From Volutella citrinella (lineage: Eukaryota > Ascomycota > Sordariomycetes > Hypocreales > Nectriaceae): a stretch of 64,000 bases of DNA. Made by a program: the position numbers and the translations under genes. The number at the start of each line of letters is the position of its first letter. Positions within the stretch are counted from its first letter, which is position 1. Below, one piece after another: positions 12,261 to 23,909 of the stretch. The notes beneath the pieces were generated by a model. The model saw only the letters and a program-made list of their open reading frames with translations, was not told the origin of the DNA and made no database searches. The stretch is from contig JAWZSP010000004.1 of NCBI GenBank assembly GCA_034401135.1, forward strand, positions 1,736,001 through 1,800,000. The letters are read 5' to 3'.

Positions 12261-15200
12261 CGTCGCCTGCCAACCAGCAGAACCCCACGGCGACAAACAC
12301 CACTGCGACTTCGGCTACTTCTTATGCCTCTGCTGCCGGTGCGCCTAAGAAGCCAGCCCAGGCGCCTGTAGTTGCGACTGGATCTCAACCCCCTGTGGTT
12401 GTCGGTGCCTCGTCCTCGAGTGCGCAGAATGCTAAGGCGGCCTCATCGTCTCCTGTGAACGGCAAGCCCGCCGTCACCCCCGCTGTCCCGGCTGTTGCCC
12501 GCGGCAGCTCCAACGTCAACGGTTCCGCTCCGGACCACTCTCGCAAGAGTTCCGTCACCATGGCTGCCAACGGCCCAAGCAGCTACGTCGCCAACGGTGG
12601 CCCTGTCGGAGGTGCCAAGTCTGGCATCCCCCAGTTCGGCTTCGATTCTCCCGCCATGGGTCACAGCACTCCCCAGACCGGCAGTGCTGCTCCCATCCCC
12701 ATCCCCGGTGGAAATGCGCGTGTTCCCTCGCCCGCCCACTCCCCTTCTCCTATCCCCCAGCCCTCTGCTAGCGGTGGCCGACCTCCGTCCGGCCTTCAGC
12801 AGCCCAGTGGACAGATGACTTTTGGTTCTCTTAGTAGCGATGGCGAGGTATGTTCACATCGGATCCGCACTTGTCCCCCCCGAAACACACGCTGTTCTCG
12901 GCGGCATTTCCCAGTTTTGCCACACCTTCTCCCAGCTTCATATGTGTTCCAGTGAACGAAGACTAACTATTCGCCAGCGCCACATGAGACAAGGCTCTGT
13001 TCCTGCGAACCCCAGCGCCCAACCCGGAGCTCACTTCCGCCGCGAGTCTGGCCACTCTGTTCAGGGAGACAACGCCAGCGGGCCCAACCGACCCAACTTC
13101 CAACCTCAAGGCGGTCGTGGCCGAGGCGGATTCAACCCTCACGGAAACAACTACAACCAGCAGATGGGATACCCCCCCAACAACCAGTTCCGAAACGGCC
13201 CTGCCCAAGGACGGGGAATGCCTCCCGCTTTCCAGCCCCAGCCTCGAAATATGCCGTACCCTAACTCGCCGCAACCGAGCCGAAGCCCCGCGCTCGTCCC
13301 GTCCATGCCGAACACGCCCAACATGGCTCCTGCCAGCATGCAGCCAAACATGTCGATGCAGACGCCTCCTCAGTACCACTACCCGCCTCCCATGGCGCCT
13401 CAACAAGTACAGCTCCCCTTCTTTCCTGCGTTTGAGAAGTTGCATTTGAAACCCCTCAAGAAGGGCAAGTCTCGCGTCCTGGACAAGTCGTCACAGGCAC
13501 CGCGCCCACCAAACACCTCGTGCGAGATGCACGGGAGTGATTATCAGTACAATCGCCCGCGACGTTGCAGCAAGCGCTCTGACAAGACATGGCATGATCG
13601 TGACAAGAACGGCGCACAGATGCCGTCGCACGACTTGGCAACGATCCCCCCCAACTCATTTCCTTCCGTCGATCCACCCAACCGCAACTTGCGTCAACTG
13701 GATCTTGCGCCCGAAACGGGCAACTTTGAGCGACTGCTAACGATGAAGAACCAGAACTTCGGGTACCCTCCCCAGCAGCTGGACAACTATGGCCGTCCTA
13801 TCCAGATGCCATATGGCTACAACAACATGCCCTACATGGCACCCCCTCAAGCTAACTCTCCAGGCTACAACCAGTCCTTTGTGCCTCCGCCCTACCACCA
13901 GCAGAGCCACAGCATGTCACGAACGCCCTCCCAACCCGAGCGACCCTCGAGCGCCAACCCTCAGAACCAGCCTGTGATCGTGTCTTCCACCCCCCAGCCG
14001 CAGAATGCCCAGCCTAAGCCGAGCTCGGCCATCTTTTCGAAGCCCCGGAAGAGCGCAGCCATTCAGATCAAAACTGCCGATGGTGAGGTAGTCGATACCT
14101 CTGCCTTCAAGACGCCTGCGTCGCCCGCTCCTAGCATTCAGCAATCCAAGACACCTCCTGTCGTTACCTCGGCACCCACACCGCCTCCCAAATCGTCCAC
14201 TCCTTCCCATGGACGCACTGCCAGCCATGCTACGCCCAAGACTGCCAAGGAAATTCAGGATGAGCTCAAGGAGAAGATCAAGCAAGCCACCCAGCAAGCT
14301 CCCGCTGAGGTTAAGGACGAGAAGCCTGCCAAGCCTGCTGAGAAGGTTGCCGAGAAGGTTGCCGAAGTCAAGGCCCAACCTACTCCTGCCCCCAAGGCAG
14401 AGCCCGAGGCACCCGCCGAGCCCGCCAAGGCTGAGGCAGCCCCTAAGGCTGAAAAGCCCGTGGAGAAGGAGGCCGAGAAGCCCACCGAGAAGCCCGCTGA
14501 GAAGCCCGCTGAGAAGCCCGCTGAGAAGCCCGCTGAGAAGCCCGTTGAGAAGCCTGCCGAGCCTACCAAGACCGCTGCCGAAATTGAGGAAGAGGAGCTT
14601 GAGCGCATGATTCGCGAGATGGAAGAGGCCGATGCGAAGCGTGAGAAGGAGGAGGAGGAGCACCGCGTCAAGGCAGAGGCCGAGAAGGCTTTGAAGAAGT
14701 CCAAGGATGACGAGGACCGCAAGAAGAACGCTGCCGACCAGGACCGCAAGCTTCGAGAGCAGGAGCGTGAGATGGAGCGTCTCGAGGAGGAGAAGGAGAG
14801 GAAGCGCCAACAGGCCGAATCGTCTGGCAAGACGCTCTCTGTTGCCGAAGCCCTCGCTGCCGCCCGCTCCGGCAAGGAGGCCGAGCCAGAGAAGGTGGAC
14901 TCTGTTGCCGATAAGCTCGCCGACTTGAAGATTGGCGACAAGGCCTCCGATGCTGCTGCCCAGAAGCCTGCCGGCGAGAAGCGTGGCAAGCCTGCTGCCC
15001 TCAACTTGGCACCGCTCAACACCAAGCCCGTTGAGCCCCCTCAGCCTAGCGCTGCTCTGCAGTCTCTCAAGTCTGCTCGCTTCCTCAAGGTTATCGAGCA
15101 TGACATCTACCCTGCGGGAATCAGCTCCCCCAACCCTGCCCTCAACGCCGCTGTTGCGAAGAAGGGCAAGACGTTCAAGTACGACGCAAGCTTCCTGCTG

Positions 15201-17130
15201 CAGTTCCAGAAGGTCTTCACCGAGCAGCCATCTCTCGAGTTCCACCAGCAGGTCAAGTCACTGATTGGTGACGATGGCGGCCGCTCCGCGTCCCGCGCTC
15301 AGACGCCTGGCGGTGGACGACAGCCATCTCGGGGTGGCGGAAGTGCTTTCACCATGGGCAACTTTGGTGCCCCCGGCGCCAAGGAATCACGAACCTTGCC
15401 CCCAGGCACGACTTCGGAGGGTCGATTCCAAATGTCTAACATGGGTGCCATTCCCCGATCCGGCGCCCCCGGCCTGGGATCGTTCTCGCGACCTGGAAGT
15501 GCTTTCCCTCCTGTCCGAAACAACTCCCAGTCCAACCTTTCCAACCCTCGACAGGGAAGCCGAGGCGGTCGCTCCAGCCGACCGGCCAAGGATTATAATG
15601 CAGCCAAGGAGGCCCAGGCTGCTAAGACCATGCCTTTGACCGCTGGCCAGGAGTTGAAGCCTATCGTTGTGTCGGCTGGTGGCTGGAAGCCGACGAGCGT
15701 GGGCAAGGCTACCGCCGGTGGCAGCTCGGCTACTCCCAGCGGATACCTCGACCCTGAGACGGTTCAGAAGAAGGTCAAGGCGGCGCTGAACAAGATGACG
15801 CCCGAGAAGTTTGACAAGATTGCCGACCAGATCCTGCTTATTGCTTCCCAATCCAAGGAGGAAGCTGACGGTCGCACTCTGCGGCAAGTCATTCAGCTTA
15901 CCTTTGAAAAGGCTACTGACGAAGCCCACTGGGCTTCAATGTATGCCAAGTTCTGCAAGCGCATGCTGGAGACTATGAGCCCCGATGTCCGTGATGAGCG
16001 CATCAAGGACAAGAATGGAAATGTCGTCAGCGGCGGAGCTTTGTTCCGCAAGTACCTGCTGAACCGATGCCAGGAGGACTTTGAGCGCGGCTGGTCAACT
16101 GCTGAGAAGGACAGCGAAGAGGCGGCCGAGGCGAAGCCCAACGAGGCTGCTGCCCTGATGTCTGACGAGTACTACAAGGTTGCGGCCGCCAAGCGACGCG
16201 GTCTTGGTCTCGTCCAGTTTATCGGTGAACTTTACAAGCTCGGCATGTTGACGGAGCGCATCATGCACCAATGTGTCCAGAAGCTCGTCGACTATAAGGG
16301 CGTGCCAGATGAGGCTGAAATTGAGTCGCTAAGCAAGCTGCTCCGGACCATCGGCGCCAATCTCGATTCCACTGACAAGGGCCGTCCCCTGATGGATGCC
16401 TACTTCCAGCGCATCGAGACGATTGTTGAGATGCCTGAACTGCAGAGCCGTCTGAAGTTCATGCTCATGGATGTGGTTGACCTCCGGAGGGCCAACTGGA
16501 TTTCCAAGGAGACCAACAAGGGCCCCAAGACGCTTGACGAGGTCCGCGCCGAGGTGAGTAAAAAACAAAGCAACCACACACATGTTTCGAGGTTACTGAC
16601 ATTGAGATTACAGGCTGAAGCTGCCCAGGCCGCAAAGGCCCAGGAGTCGGCCAGGAGCAACCAGCGCGGTGGCGGCCGTCCCCCTGCCGGCCGTGGTGAT
16701 GTGCGCAACTTCTCCGCCGGCTACAGCCAGCAGACCAGCAACCAGGTCGGTATGGACGACCTTCGGCGTCTCAAGGGCTCCGCCGGCCGTGCCTCCAGCG
16801 GCAGCGTCACCCTGGGCCCGACGTCCATGTTCTCCTCGCGAAGCAACAGCGGACGACGTCTCGGCCCCGGCGGCTCTTTGGGTCGCCCTGGTGAGGACTC
16901 TGGTGCCTCGTCTCGCACCGGAACTCCTCCCGCTCGCGAGAACACCTCGCACTCTAATGCCTTCAGGTATGTGGCCCCCGCCTTCTCGTCTTCTACTCGT
17001 CTGACAATATTTGAAATATAGCCTTCTAGCGAACATGGATACCGAGCACCCCGCCTCGCCTCCGTCTACCTCTGCCTCGCCGTCAATGTCCAAGGTCACT
17101 CCCGACAGCGACAAGAAAGAGGGCGAGTAA
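12257..17130 (+). CDS. Translation initiation factor eIF4G
   Basis: Cytoplasmic scaffold of eIF4F, which bridges cap-bound eIF4E, the helicase eIF4A and poly(A)-binding protein. Proposed exons are 12257-12847, 12978-13406, 13749-16553, 16614-16966 and 17022-17130, giving 1428 residues. If 13407-13748 is kept as coding, the protein has 1542. The N-terminus is Ala/Ser/Pro/Gln-rich with RGG-like RGRGGF. Seven tandem EKPA-type units lie near residues 583-611, followed by a long charged coiled-coil-like stretch. YDASFLL near 818 fits the eIF4E-binding Y-x4-L-hydrophobic motif. The MIF4G domain spans about 1005-1260 (VQKKVKAALNKMTPEKFDKI onward). The start is the first ATG of the conserved MTSPANQQ N-terminus, in a weak context. 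The gene converges on POL1. Confidence 0.95.
13407..13748 (+). other. Probable intron in eIF4G that keeps the reading frame open (342 bases)
   Basis: The segment starts GTACAG and ends GCTAACGATGAAG, a strong CTAAC branch site just before the AG. It is a multiple of three and has no stop in frame, so a simple ORF reading includes it. Its translation is basic and contains several Cys and Trp residues, quite unlike the Pro/Gln/Asn-rich protein on both sides. Removing it joins PPPMAPQQ to NQNFGYPPQQ smoothly. The AAG acceptor is weak, so it may also be partly retained. Confidence 0.55.
14475..14558 (+). repeat. 12-bp tandem repeat encoding EKPA units in eIF4G
   Basis: There are seven in-frame units of GAGAAGCCC plus a variable codon, coding EKPT, four EKPA, EKPV and EKPA. 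Copy number is likely to vary between strains. Confidence 0.9.
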
Positions 17131-18420
17131 ATTCTTGTTTTCCCTTCGGTGTCTTTGCATTTCGGCAGTTAGACTAGGCGGGGCTGTGTTTTGTTGCATT
17201 TACAGGCATTCATCAGACGTGTGTCCTAAAAGTTTGAGCACGCATTTTGAACCATGATACCTTCGCCCAATAGACAGACGGACGGCCTCTCCATGGAGAG
17301 GGAGTACTTTTTCGGACTAGGGATTTTTTTTCATCATTGTGTTCATCATCACCTACTTCAGGCCGTTGTCAGCATGTGCCCTAGTTCGTTCCGGTTGCCT
17401 AATACTGTGGAGGGTTTTATCGGCCTTGAGGGCTACGGCAGCGATTGATTTGCAATCAATCCATCGCTGCGGCTGCTTGCTGGCACGCACTGGATCTGGG
17501 AAGCTGGGAACTGGGAGGGAGGAGGGGGTAATGATTGGAGACTGAGCACTCACGTCTGATGCCTCGGGGCGCGTTGGTGGCTGGCGCGAGGCTGGACAGC
17601 TGAAGTTGAACCACGCACAGCATGATGGGGTGAAAGGGCTTTGATTACTTGTTCATTTCAGGCGGATCGATGGATGGATGGCTCGACGGATGGATCGATG
17701 GTATGGACATGAACGGGGCCAGTCATTGGGATTTTTCAGAGACAAACGGGAGCCGCTGGCCATATTCTCTTCGCTGGATTTAGATGTTGTGACGATCGGG
17801 GGTGGGCGGGAAAGGCTCAGGACGGTACACACACCCTCGCTTCGCCCCGGGCGGCGCGGCCTCTGGGCTCTTGACAGGTCTGGTCGCCAACGGACTTCTG
17901 TCATGTGGCCCTCTCCCGGGGCATGGGTTGTTGTTGTTGGCTGAGTTGAAAGAACGTCACGATGCTGTTTTGCTGTATATCATCTAATTACGAGGGTTCA
18001 TGAGCCACTGGCAGAAAATAAATATATGCTTCCATCGAATAATACGATGTCCCTTCAGTGATGGCCATCCTAGTTGGATTCCATAAACACTTTTGTCCTC
18101 TCACGGTTGGGAATGATGATTGACTATTGGATTCATTCTTCCGACCTGCATCCTGCCTGAACTGAATTATATACCCAAGCCCGAAACTCCCTAAACAGAA
18201 CAAGAACAACGACCCGCGGCTCATTACACGTCATGCTGCTGTCACGCAAATAAATATGCGGCCCAAGTGCTCTCTCTACCCTAATAGTTATCCAGACGAA
18301 CACAATTCCCGTTACATGATTTCCTTGGCGCCATCAACTCCCTGCTTATCAGCACATCCCGCTACCTGCCCACAATTCTTGTGGCCTCGCCAGTTGGTTG
18401 CATTTGATGCGTCGCTTCCT
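17131..18420. other. 3' regions between convergent eIF4G and POL1
   Basis: There are 1.3 kb between two stop codons. It contains GATG/GATC-type simple repeats around 17668-17702 and AATAAA-like sequences near the POL1 end (around 18019 and 18250). I see no gene. Confidence 0.5.
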
Positions 18421-21400
18421 TCACTCCAGGGGCTTGTTGAAGCCGAGTTTGGCAAATAGGTTGTCCATGGCAACCCACTGGCGTCCACACTTCTCCAGGT
18501 ACTTGTCAACGACGCCCTTGACGGTGCTGAAGCGCACGCGGTTGTGGCCAGCCGCCGAGGTAACCTTGTCGCGGTCCTGTGGTGATAGGCCGCCATTCTC
18601 GACGTCCTCTGCCTTGGCCAGAGCCTTGTCAACGTCCCAGAGGCTGGCAAAGTATAGAAGCTGGTTGTAGATGGCCTTCTCGGTGTACTCGTAACGCATG
18701 CGACCCAGGCAGTCGCGGGCAAGCCCCTTGGGTCCGAGGCACCGGGAGCCATAGACACTCATCTGGCGGGTTCGCATGCCACACTGCGAGTCGTCGCAGA
18801 CCAGCCAGCCCTCGTAGTAGCGCGAGGTTTGGACGCGAATGGCATGCTCAACCTGGGCGACTATGGATAGGACCGGTATCGTGGCACCGCAGGCACCGCA
18901 GGCAACACCGGATGGAGAAATCAGCTTGGCACTGTCGGTGATGCCTTCGAACACTGAGCTCGTCTTGCACTTTCGGCAGCGCAGAGAGAGGCGAGCACAG
19001 TCGCCGAAACGGACTTCATCTGGGATCTGGGAGTCAAGCGGATGGATCTCCAGATCGTTGCTGGAGTTGCCCTGCTGGTTCTGGAACGAGGCGTACCGGC
19101 GTACATCCAGTCCTAGCTGCTCCGCCAGCTGCGAGGTCGAGGTGCCTACAATGTTGGCACAGAGACGCTCTACGGGCGGGAAGATCTGCTTGCCAATGTA
19201 CCACTCGACATCGGGCAGCAAGCTCGAGTCTGCCTTGAGGTCGGCGGGGGTGTATGCTCGCTTCGGCGCCGGCTCGGAGCTCTTGCTGTCGCCCGTGATG
19301 ATGTAGGAAATGACGTCGCCCTTGCGGACTGTTTTGCCTCGGGCCATTTCCCGCAGTGCAACCTGGACCTGGGGCATCGAGTCCGAGTTGGGATACTCCT
19401 TCGGTGCCTTTCCAAGCTGCGTGTAGATCGTGTACTTTGGTACGGGAATGGTCTGCTCGCGCATCTTGCCCGCAATCTCGCGCAGGTACTCGTGGATGCG
19501 TGCCACAGAGACCTCGGTCTCGTCTCCAGAGAGAATTTCGTCGAGCAGGTGCTTGGAAATCTCCTTGGAGAGGGCACAGTATTCACGACGCCTCATATCG
19601 AGACCCTTGACCTCCATCTTCTCAATGAACTTTCCGTCCTTCTCCACGAGGTTGATGGCAGCGTACTTCTTCTTCGCTTGGAGAAGGATTCGGCGGAAAA
19701 TGTTGTCAATGTCGATTTCGAGCAGTCGGTACTGGTCGTTGACAGCCTTCTTGAATTCACGCCCGACCTTCATGGCATCCGCGACGTTGTCCACGTTGGC
19801 ATTGATCATGACGGAATCAGTGTCGCCGTAAATGACTTGCAGCGAATTGCTTTCGGCGAGTTCCTTGGTGCTGCGGAGAATCTCACGACCTTTGAAGGTC
19901 GTCAAAACAGCCAGCGGGCGAGCGTAGAAGCGAGACTTTGTGTAACCCAAACAACCGTACATTGAATTGGCTGTCAGCTTCAACGCCAGCTGCTTGATGT
20001 CCCACGTTGCCAGTTGTTCTGGCGTAGCAGTCTTGTCCTTCATGAGGCTCTTCACTTGCCGACGTCGACTGACAAGTGTGGCAATGAGTCGGGGTAGAAT
20101 GCCCTGCTCCTGAGCCTGTGGCACGTCTGGGACCTCGTCTTCTGTGTCTCGCTGGAATCAAGTTAGATACATCATCTTGTCGAGGAACCAGCTCCACGGG
20201 GCACTTACTGCGCTATTCCTGTCCACAGTCGTGAAACAGATGTTGAACTCTTGAATGATAGAAGGGTAGAGCGAGTTGAAGTCCATGACGAGCACGAACT
20301 TGTCATACAGTCCCTTTTCGGGCTCAAACACAAGACCACCCTTGTACTTATCCTTCTTCTTGCCACCAGCAGCCTCCTCGTCTCGCTGCTCTTCGGCTTT
20401 CTGGCGTCCCCGGAATGTCTGCTTGTCGGGGCAAATGTACTTGTTGCGGTGGAATTCATGAAGCAGAATGTACTCGTTTCGTTCAGCTCGAGTACCAGTC
20501 AGGGTGCGGGCCCACGAGTTACCAGCCAAGTTCGTCAAGACCTTGGTGAGGGGCAGCATCTGGACACCAAGGGCAAGTGCAGCGATGTAGTGGGTGTCGG
20601 CCTCCATGTGAGTAATGTAGTCCATGAATCCCTGCTTCTCCTTGGCCCAGCTGCTGAGGGCAGCTTCGTTGTCAAACTCGCGACGACGATTGTCCCCAGA
20701 CAGGTACAGACTGCACATTTCTGTCAGGCTCCAGGACTGACACTTGTACATGACCGACTTTCCGGCGTCGTTGGCCAAATCGCAGAGAAGACGGCCAGCA
20801 ATGATCTGTCGCTCAGCGAAGACGTTACCACCAGCCTTGGCGAGGGATGCGGGCCACTGTGTCCTGCGGAACCTTCCAAGACGGGACCATTGATGAACCT
20901 TCTTCTCTTGAAGGCGGTTCAACAGGATGCTGTAGTCCACACCTTCCAACTGGTGGCCGATGAGGACATCGGGATCAGCAACATCGATTTGAGCCAAAAA
21001 GAAGCTCAGGATCTCCGACTCCTGTTTCCTGAGGACAATCAGACCTCGATTTCGCTGCTTGGCAAGCTGCTCGAAACCAAGAGGAAATCCCGGGCCGTGG
21101 GGGCGAGTAACAGTAAAGGTTCTGCAAGGGAGTTTGTCCGCGGGGGTTGTGTCATTGAGTGATACTTTTTCGTAAATTCTTGCACTGATCGCTAGAATCT
21201 CCTGTTTGTTGTCCTTGGCGTTGAAGCAAGTTCGCAATGCTACACTCATTAATGTGAGGGGGGGGGCCTCCATGTTGTCCCCGTCTGTCATTACAGAAAT
21301 CATGTTCGGGTGTTCAGCAAGCAACTCCAACTTGCAGTGGGAGGCATTCTTGAGCTTCTCATAATTGGCGTCTTCGATCTTGAGCCAACAGGGCCCCATG

Positions 21401-23044
21401 ATGTTCTTCCAAAGCACAAACTGCTCAAAAAGAGATGTGTTGCTCCCAAAGACATGAGAGTACGTCTCCCCAGAAGAGTCGCCATCGATTTGAGGCTCTA
21501 GAGACCCGTTAATAGCTGCAATTTCCAGAGAACTTCATAACAGGGAAGCGCCGACTCACTTGTGTATGGGTAAAGGAGCTTCATGTACTGTGCCTCTTTG
21601 GGAACATCCGGAAGCTCGAAAGCGTATTTGCGAGTACAAGCCTTGATCTTGTACATGCCCACCTTCATCCTGGTCATTAGGTCGTCGACCTCGTCGTAAA
21701 CATTCATCATCTCGACGGTTTCATCTGTTTCCACCCCATCACGAATTCGGTGTCCACGAGGCAGGAAGTAGAGCTTCCTCAGAATATTGTCAACCTGCAC
21801 AAAGGTGCTGACATAGGCCTTGGTTTTCTTGTTGAGGACCTTGCCGAACATATAAAGAGTGCCGTTCAGTTCGGTATAGTCGGTCCAGAAGAAGTTGAGG
21901 CTACCATCTTCCTCCACGGCATCCTTGTAATCGATCTTGCCGATGCTTCGGCCTTCGGTTGCTGAACTGGTCACAACGTTGAGCCTCTCTGTTAGGGCGT
22001 TCCAGGAAGACGAGTCCACGGAAGCATCAGGTGCCTTCACGGGAGAGGAGCTAGCCGGTGTCGGATAGACCTCTGACTTGATAATCTTCTTCACAGGGCG
22101 AGAGCTGGCCATGTTGACAGTGGCAATCTTGACGGAGGAGCCATGAGAAACCTCCATCATGTCATCATCCTCGTCTTCCACCGGTTCTTGCTTTATTTGC
22201 GCTTTTCGCTGCGCGACCTTGGCAGCAGGTGAGGAAGGGGCGGGGTCGCTCATGGGGACATCGACGGCGTCGAAGATCTCATCGTCATTCGGAGGAATGA
22301 AGCCATCATCACTATCAACAGGGGGTGCGGTGGGCGAAGGTAATCTTGTGTCGACAAGCTTGGACTTCTTTGAGACAGGCTCTCGAGCGGGTGATAGGGC
22401 TCTTGACTTGCGCCGGTCACCGGATCTTTCATACTTGGGCAGACGAGGTGCAGGGGCGGGGATGTTACTGTCGACCTCGCCAAGCAGGTCGCTGAGGAAA
22501 TCGTCGTCGGCTTTGGTTTTCACGGTCTGCGAGGTAACAACAGTCAGCGAGTTGCGTTATAGCGAGGGCGAGATTCTAACCTTGGGCTTGATCTGCGTCT
22601 TTGGTGCACCCTTTGTGAAGTACTCGCTAATGTTGCGGTCGTTGGCGTCGCGCTTGGCCTGGTCATCCTGGGCTTTCTTCTTGGCTAAGGAGATGTCAGC
22701 ACGTCCAAAATTGCTACGTGTGAAGAAGATTGGTTATACTGACAGACTTTGCTTGGTCGGCCGCGGGCGACGCGGTCATCCTCACTATCGGAGCCGTAGG
22801 TCTGGACTCGATCCCATTCCTCACGGCCATCGTCGGCGTACCCTTCTCCGTTGTCGTCGACGACGAAATCATCCTGATCGAGACGATCTCGAACAATCTT
22901 CTTGTAGCCGGCCTCGTCGACCTCGTCGTAGAGATTATCAGCATCGTCGACCTTGTATGTATCGAACGCCTTCTTGCCGGACTGGCGAAGGGCTCGAAGC
23001 TCAGCGAGCCGGGCCCGATGGTTGGGCTTTGACATTTTGTTCAA
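18421..23044 (-). CDS. POL1: DNA polymerase alpha catalytic subunit
   Basis: B-family replicative polymerase that extends primase RNA primers at replication origins and lagging strands. Exons are 23044-22744, 22684-22581, 22526-21560, 21497-20209 and 20151-18421, giving 1463 residues; a second ATG at 23035 would give 1460. The N-terminal pol-alpha domain has the [20 protein letters not shown] block. Polymerase motif A DFNSLYPS lies near residue 862, motif [13 protein letters not shown] near 946 and motif C YGDTDSVM near 994. The C-terminal zinc modules run from CRKC near 1277 to about 1371, and the protein ends [12 protein letters not shown]...LGFNKPLE. The pol-alpha N-terminus and this C-terminus separate it from pol delta and epsilon. 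Introns are 54 to 62 bases. Two ACGCGT boxes lie 211 and 244 bases upstream. Confidence 0.97.
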
Positions 23045-23254
23045 GTTCGTGGAGACAGGACCATGTCAGTCTGTAGACAATGGGTGAGGAAGTAGCGGAC
23101 GGGCGCCCGTGGCTCGCTATGGCCGAAGGTGGCTATGTGGCGAGCGGGATGCTTGGTTTGAAGTTGCAGTGGGGGAGAATGTTCTGGCGTTGAATTGCTG
23201 TACCAGACCGGCTTGGTGACGAGTTGGAAAAGTGGCAATGGCCATGACCAAGGG

Positions 23255-23260
23255 ACGCGT
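23255..23260. promoter_or_regulatory. ACGCGT (MCB/MluI cell-cycle box) upstream of POL1
   Basis: The palindromic ACGCGT lies 211 bases upstream of the POL1 start. In yeasts MBF binds this box in promoters of S-phase genes, POL1 among them. A related TCGCGT follows at once. Confidence 0.6.
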
Positions 23261-23287
23261 TAAGTCGCGTCGAGAAGGGCCTCTGCG

Positions 23288-23293
23288 ACGCGT
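23288..23293. promoter_or_regulatory. Second ACGCGT box upstream of POL1
   Basis: It lies 33 bases from the first box and 244 bases from the POL1 start. Paired boxes are typical of MBF targets. Confidence 0.6.
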
Positions 23294-23909
23294 TCCGCGG
23301 GTCCAATTTAGCAGGCCCGGGGGCTACCACTTACCAGGAAGGCCCCGCTCGGGATTGGTGGGGCACCGTGGGCGAGCGCGTAAAGTGCAAGGACCTCCCC
23401 ACCAGCAACACCACCCATACACTGATACACATGCGGACGTTCCCATCTGGGTGGGTATGTTAGATGAAAACAGATAGACGCCAGTCTGACTATTGAGGGA
23501 CTCGGCGGGAGGATATGGCCTCGCCCAGTCTCAAACTACTAATGCCGTTATCTGCTTCATCGCTTCAATGTTCAGCTCAATCACTCATCCGCGCCGTTCA
23601 TCCTGGTGTCGTCGCCTGAATGTCATCCCAATACCCCCGACCCCTTCAAATCAGTTTCTTGGATGTCACTCGTCTTCTCGTCTCGCGACAGGGGCAGCTC
23701 TTCCAACCTCGAATTCGTATTTATTTCCGGGAGAGTAGTTGTTTATTGTACAGCGACAGAAGTCCTTGCTAGTCTAGCCTGATATGCCTGATATGCCCCA
23801 ACATCTCTATATAAACTCCAACCAACCCGTTCGCAGTCCCATGCAGATGCAGATCGCCATAACCAGACATTATCTTACACATTTTTGTTACAAAGTTTAC
23901 CCATGAGCT

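Larger units (their letters stand above)
23045..23909. promoter_or_regulatory. POL1 promoter and 3' end of the PPR gene
   Basis: This 865-base gap separates two minus-strand genes. The part near POL1 is GC-rich and carries two MCB-type boxes. The distal part should hold the 3' untranslated region of the PPR gene. No further gene is seen. Confidence 0.6.

Noticed and set aside
13917..15245. 442-codon open frame on the minus strand, rich in Leu and Gly
   Set aside because: It is exactly antisense to the eIF4G coding exon. Its Leu/Gly repeats are the reverse reading of the EKPA and charged repeats.
20251..21162. 303-codon plus-strand frame
   Set aside because: It is antisense to a POL1 exon with clear polymerase motifs. 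It has no domain of its own.
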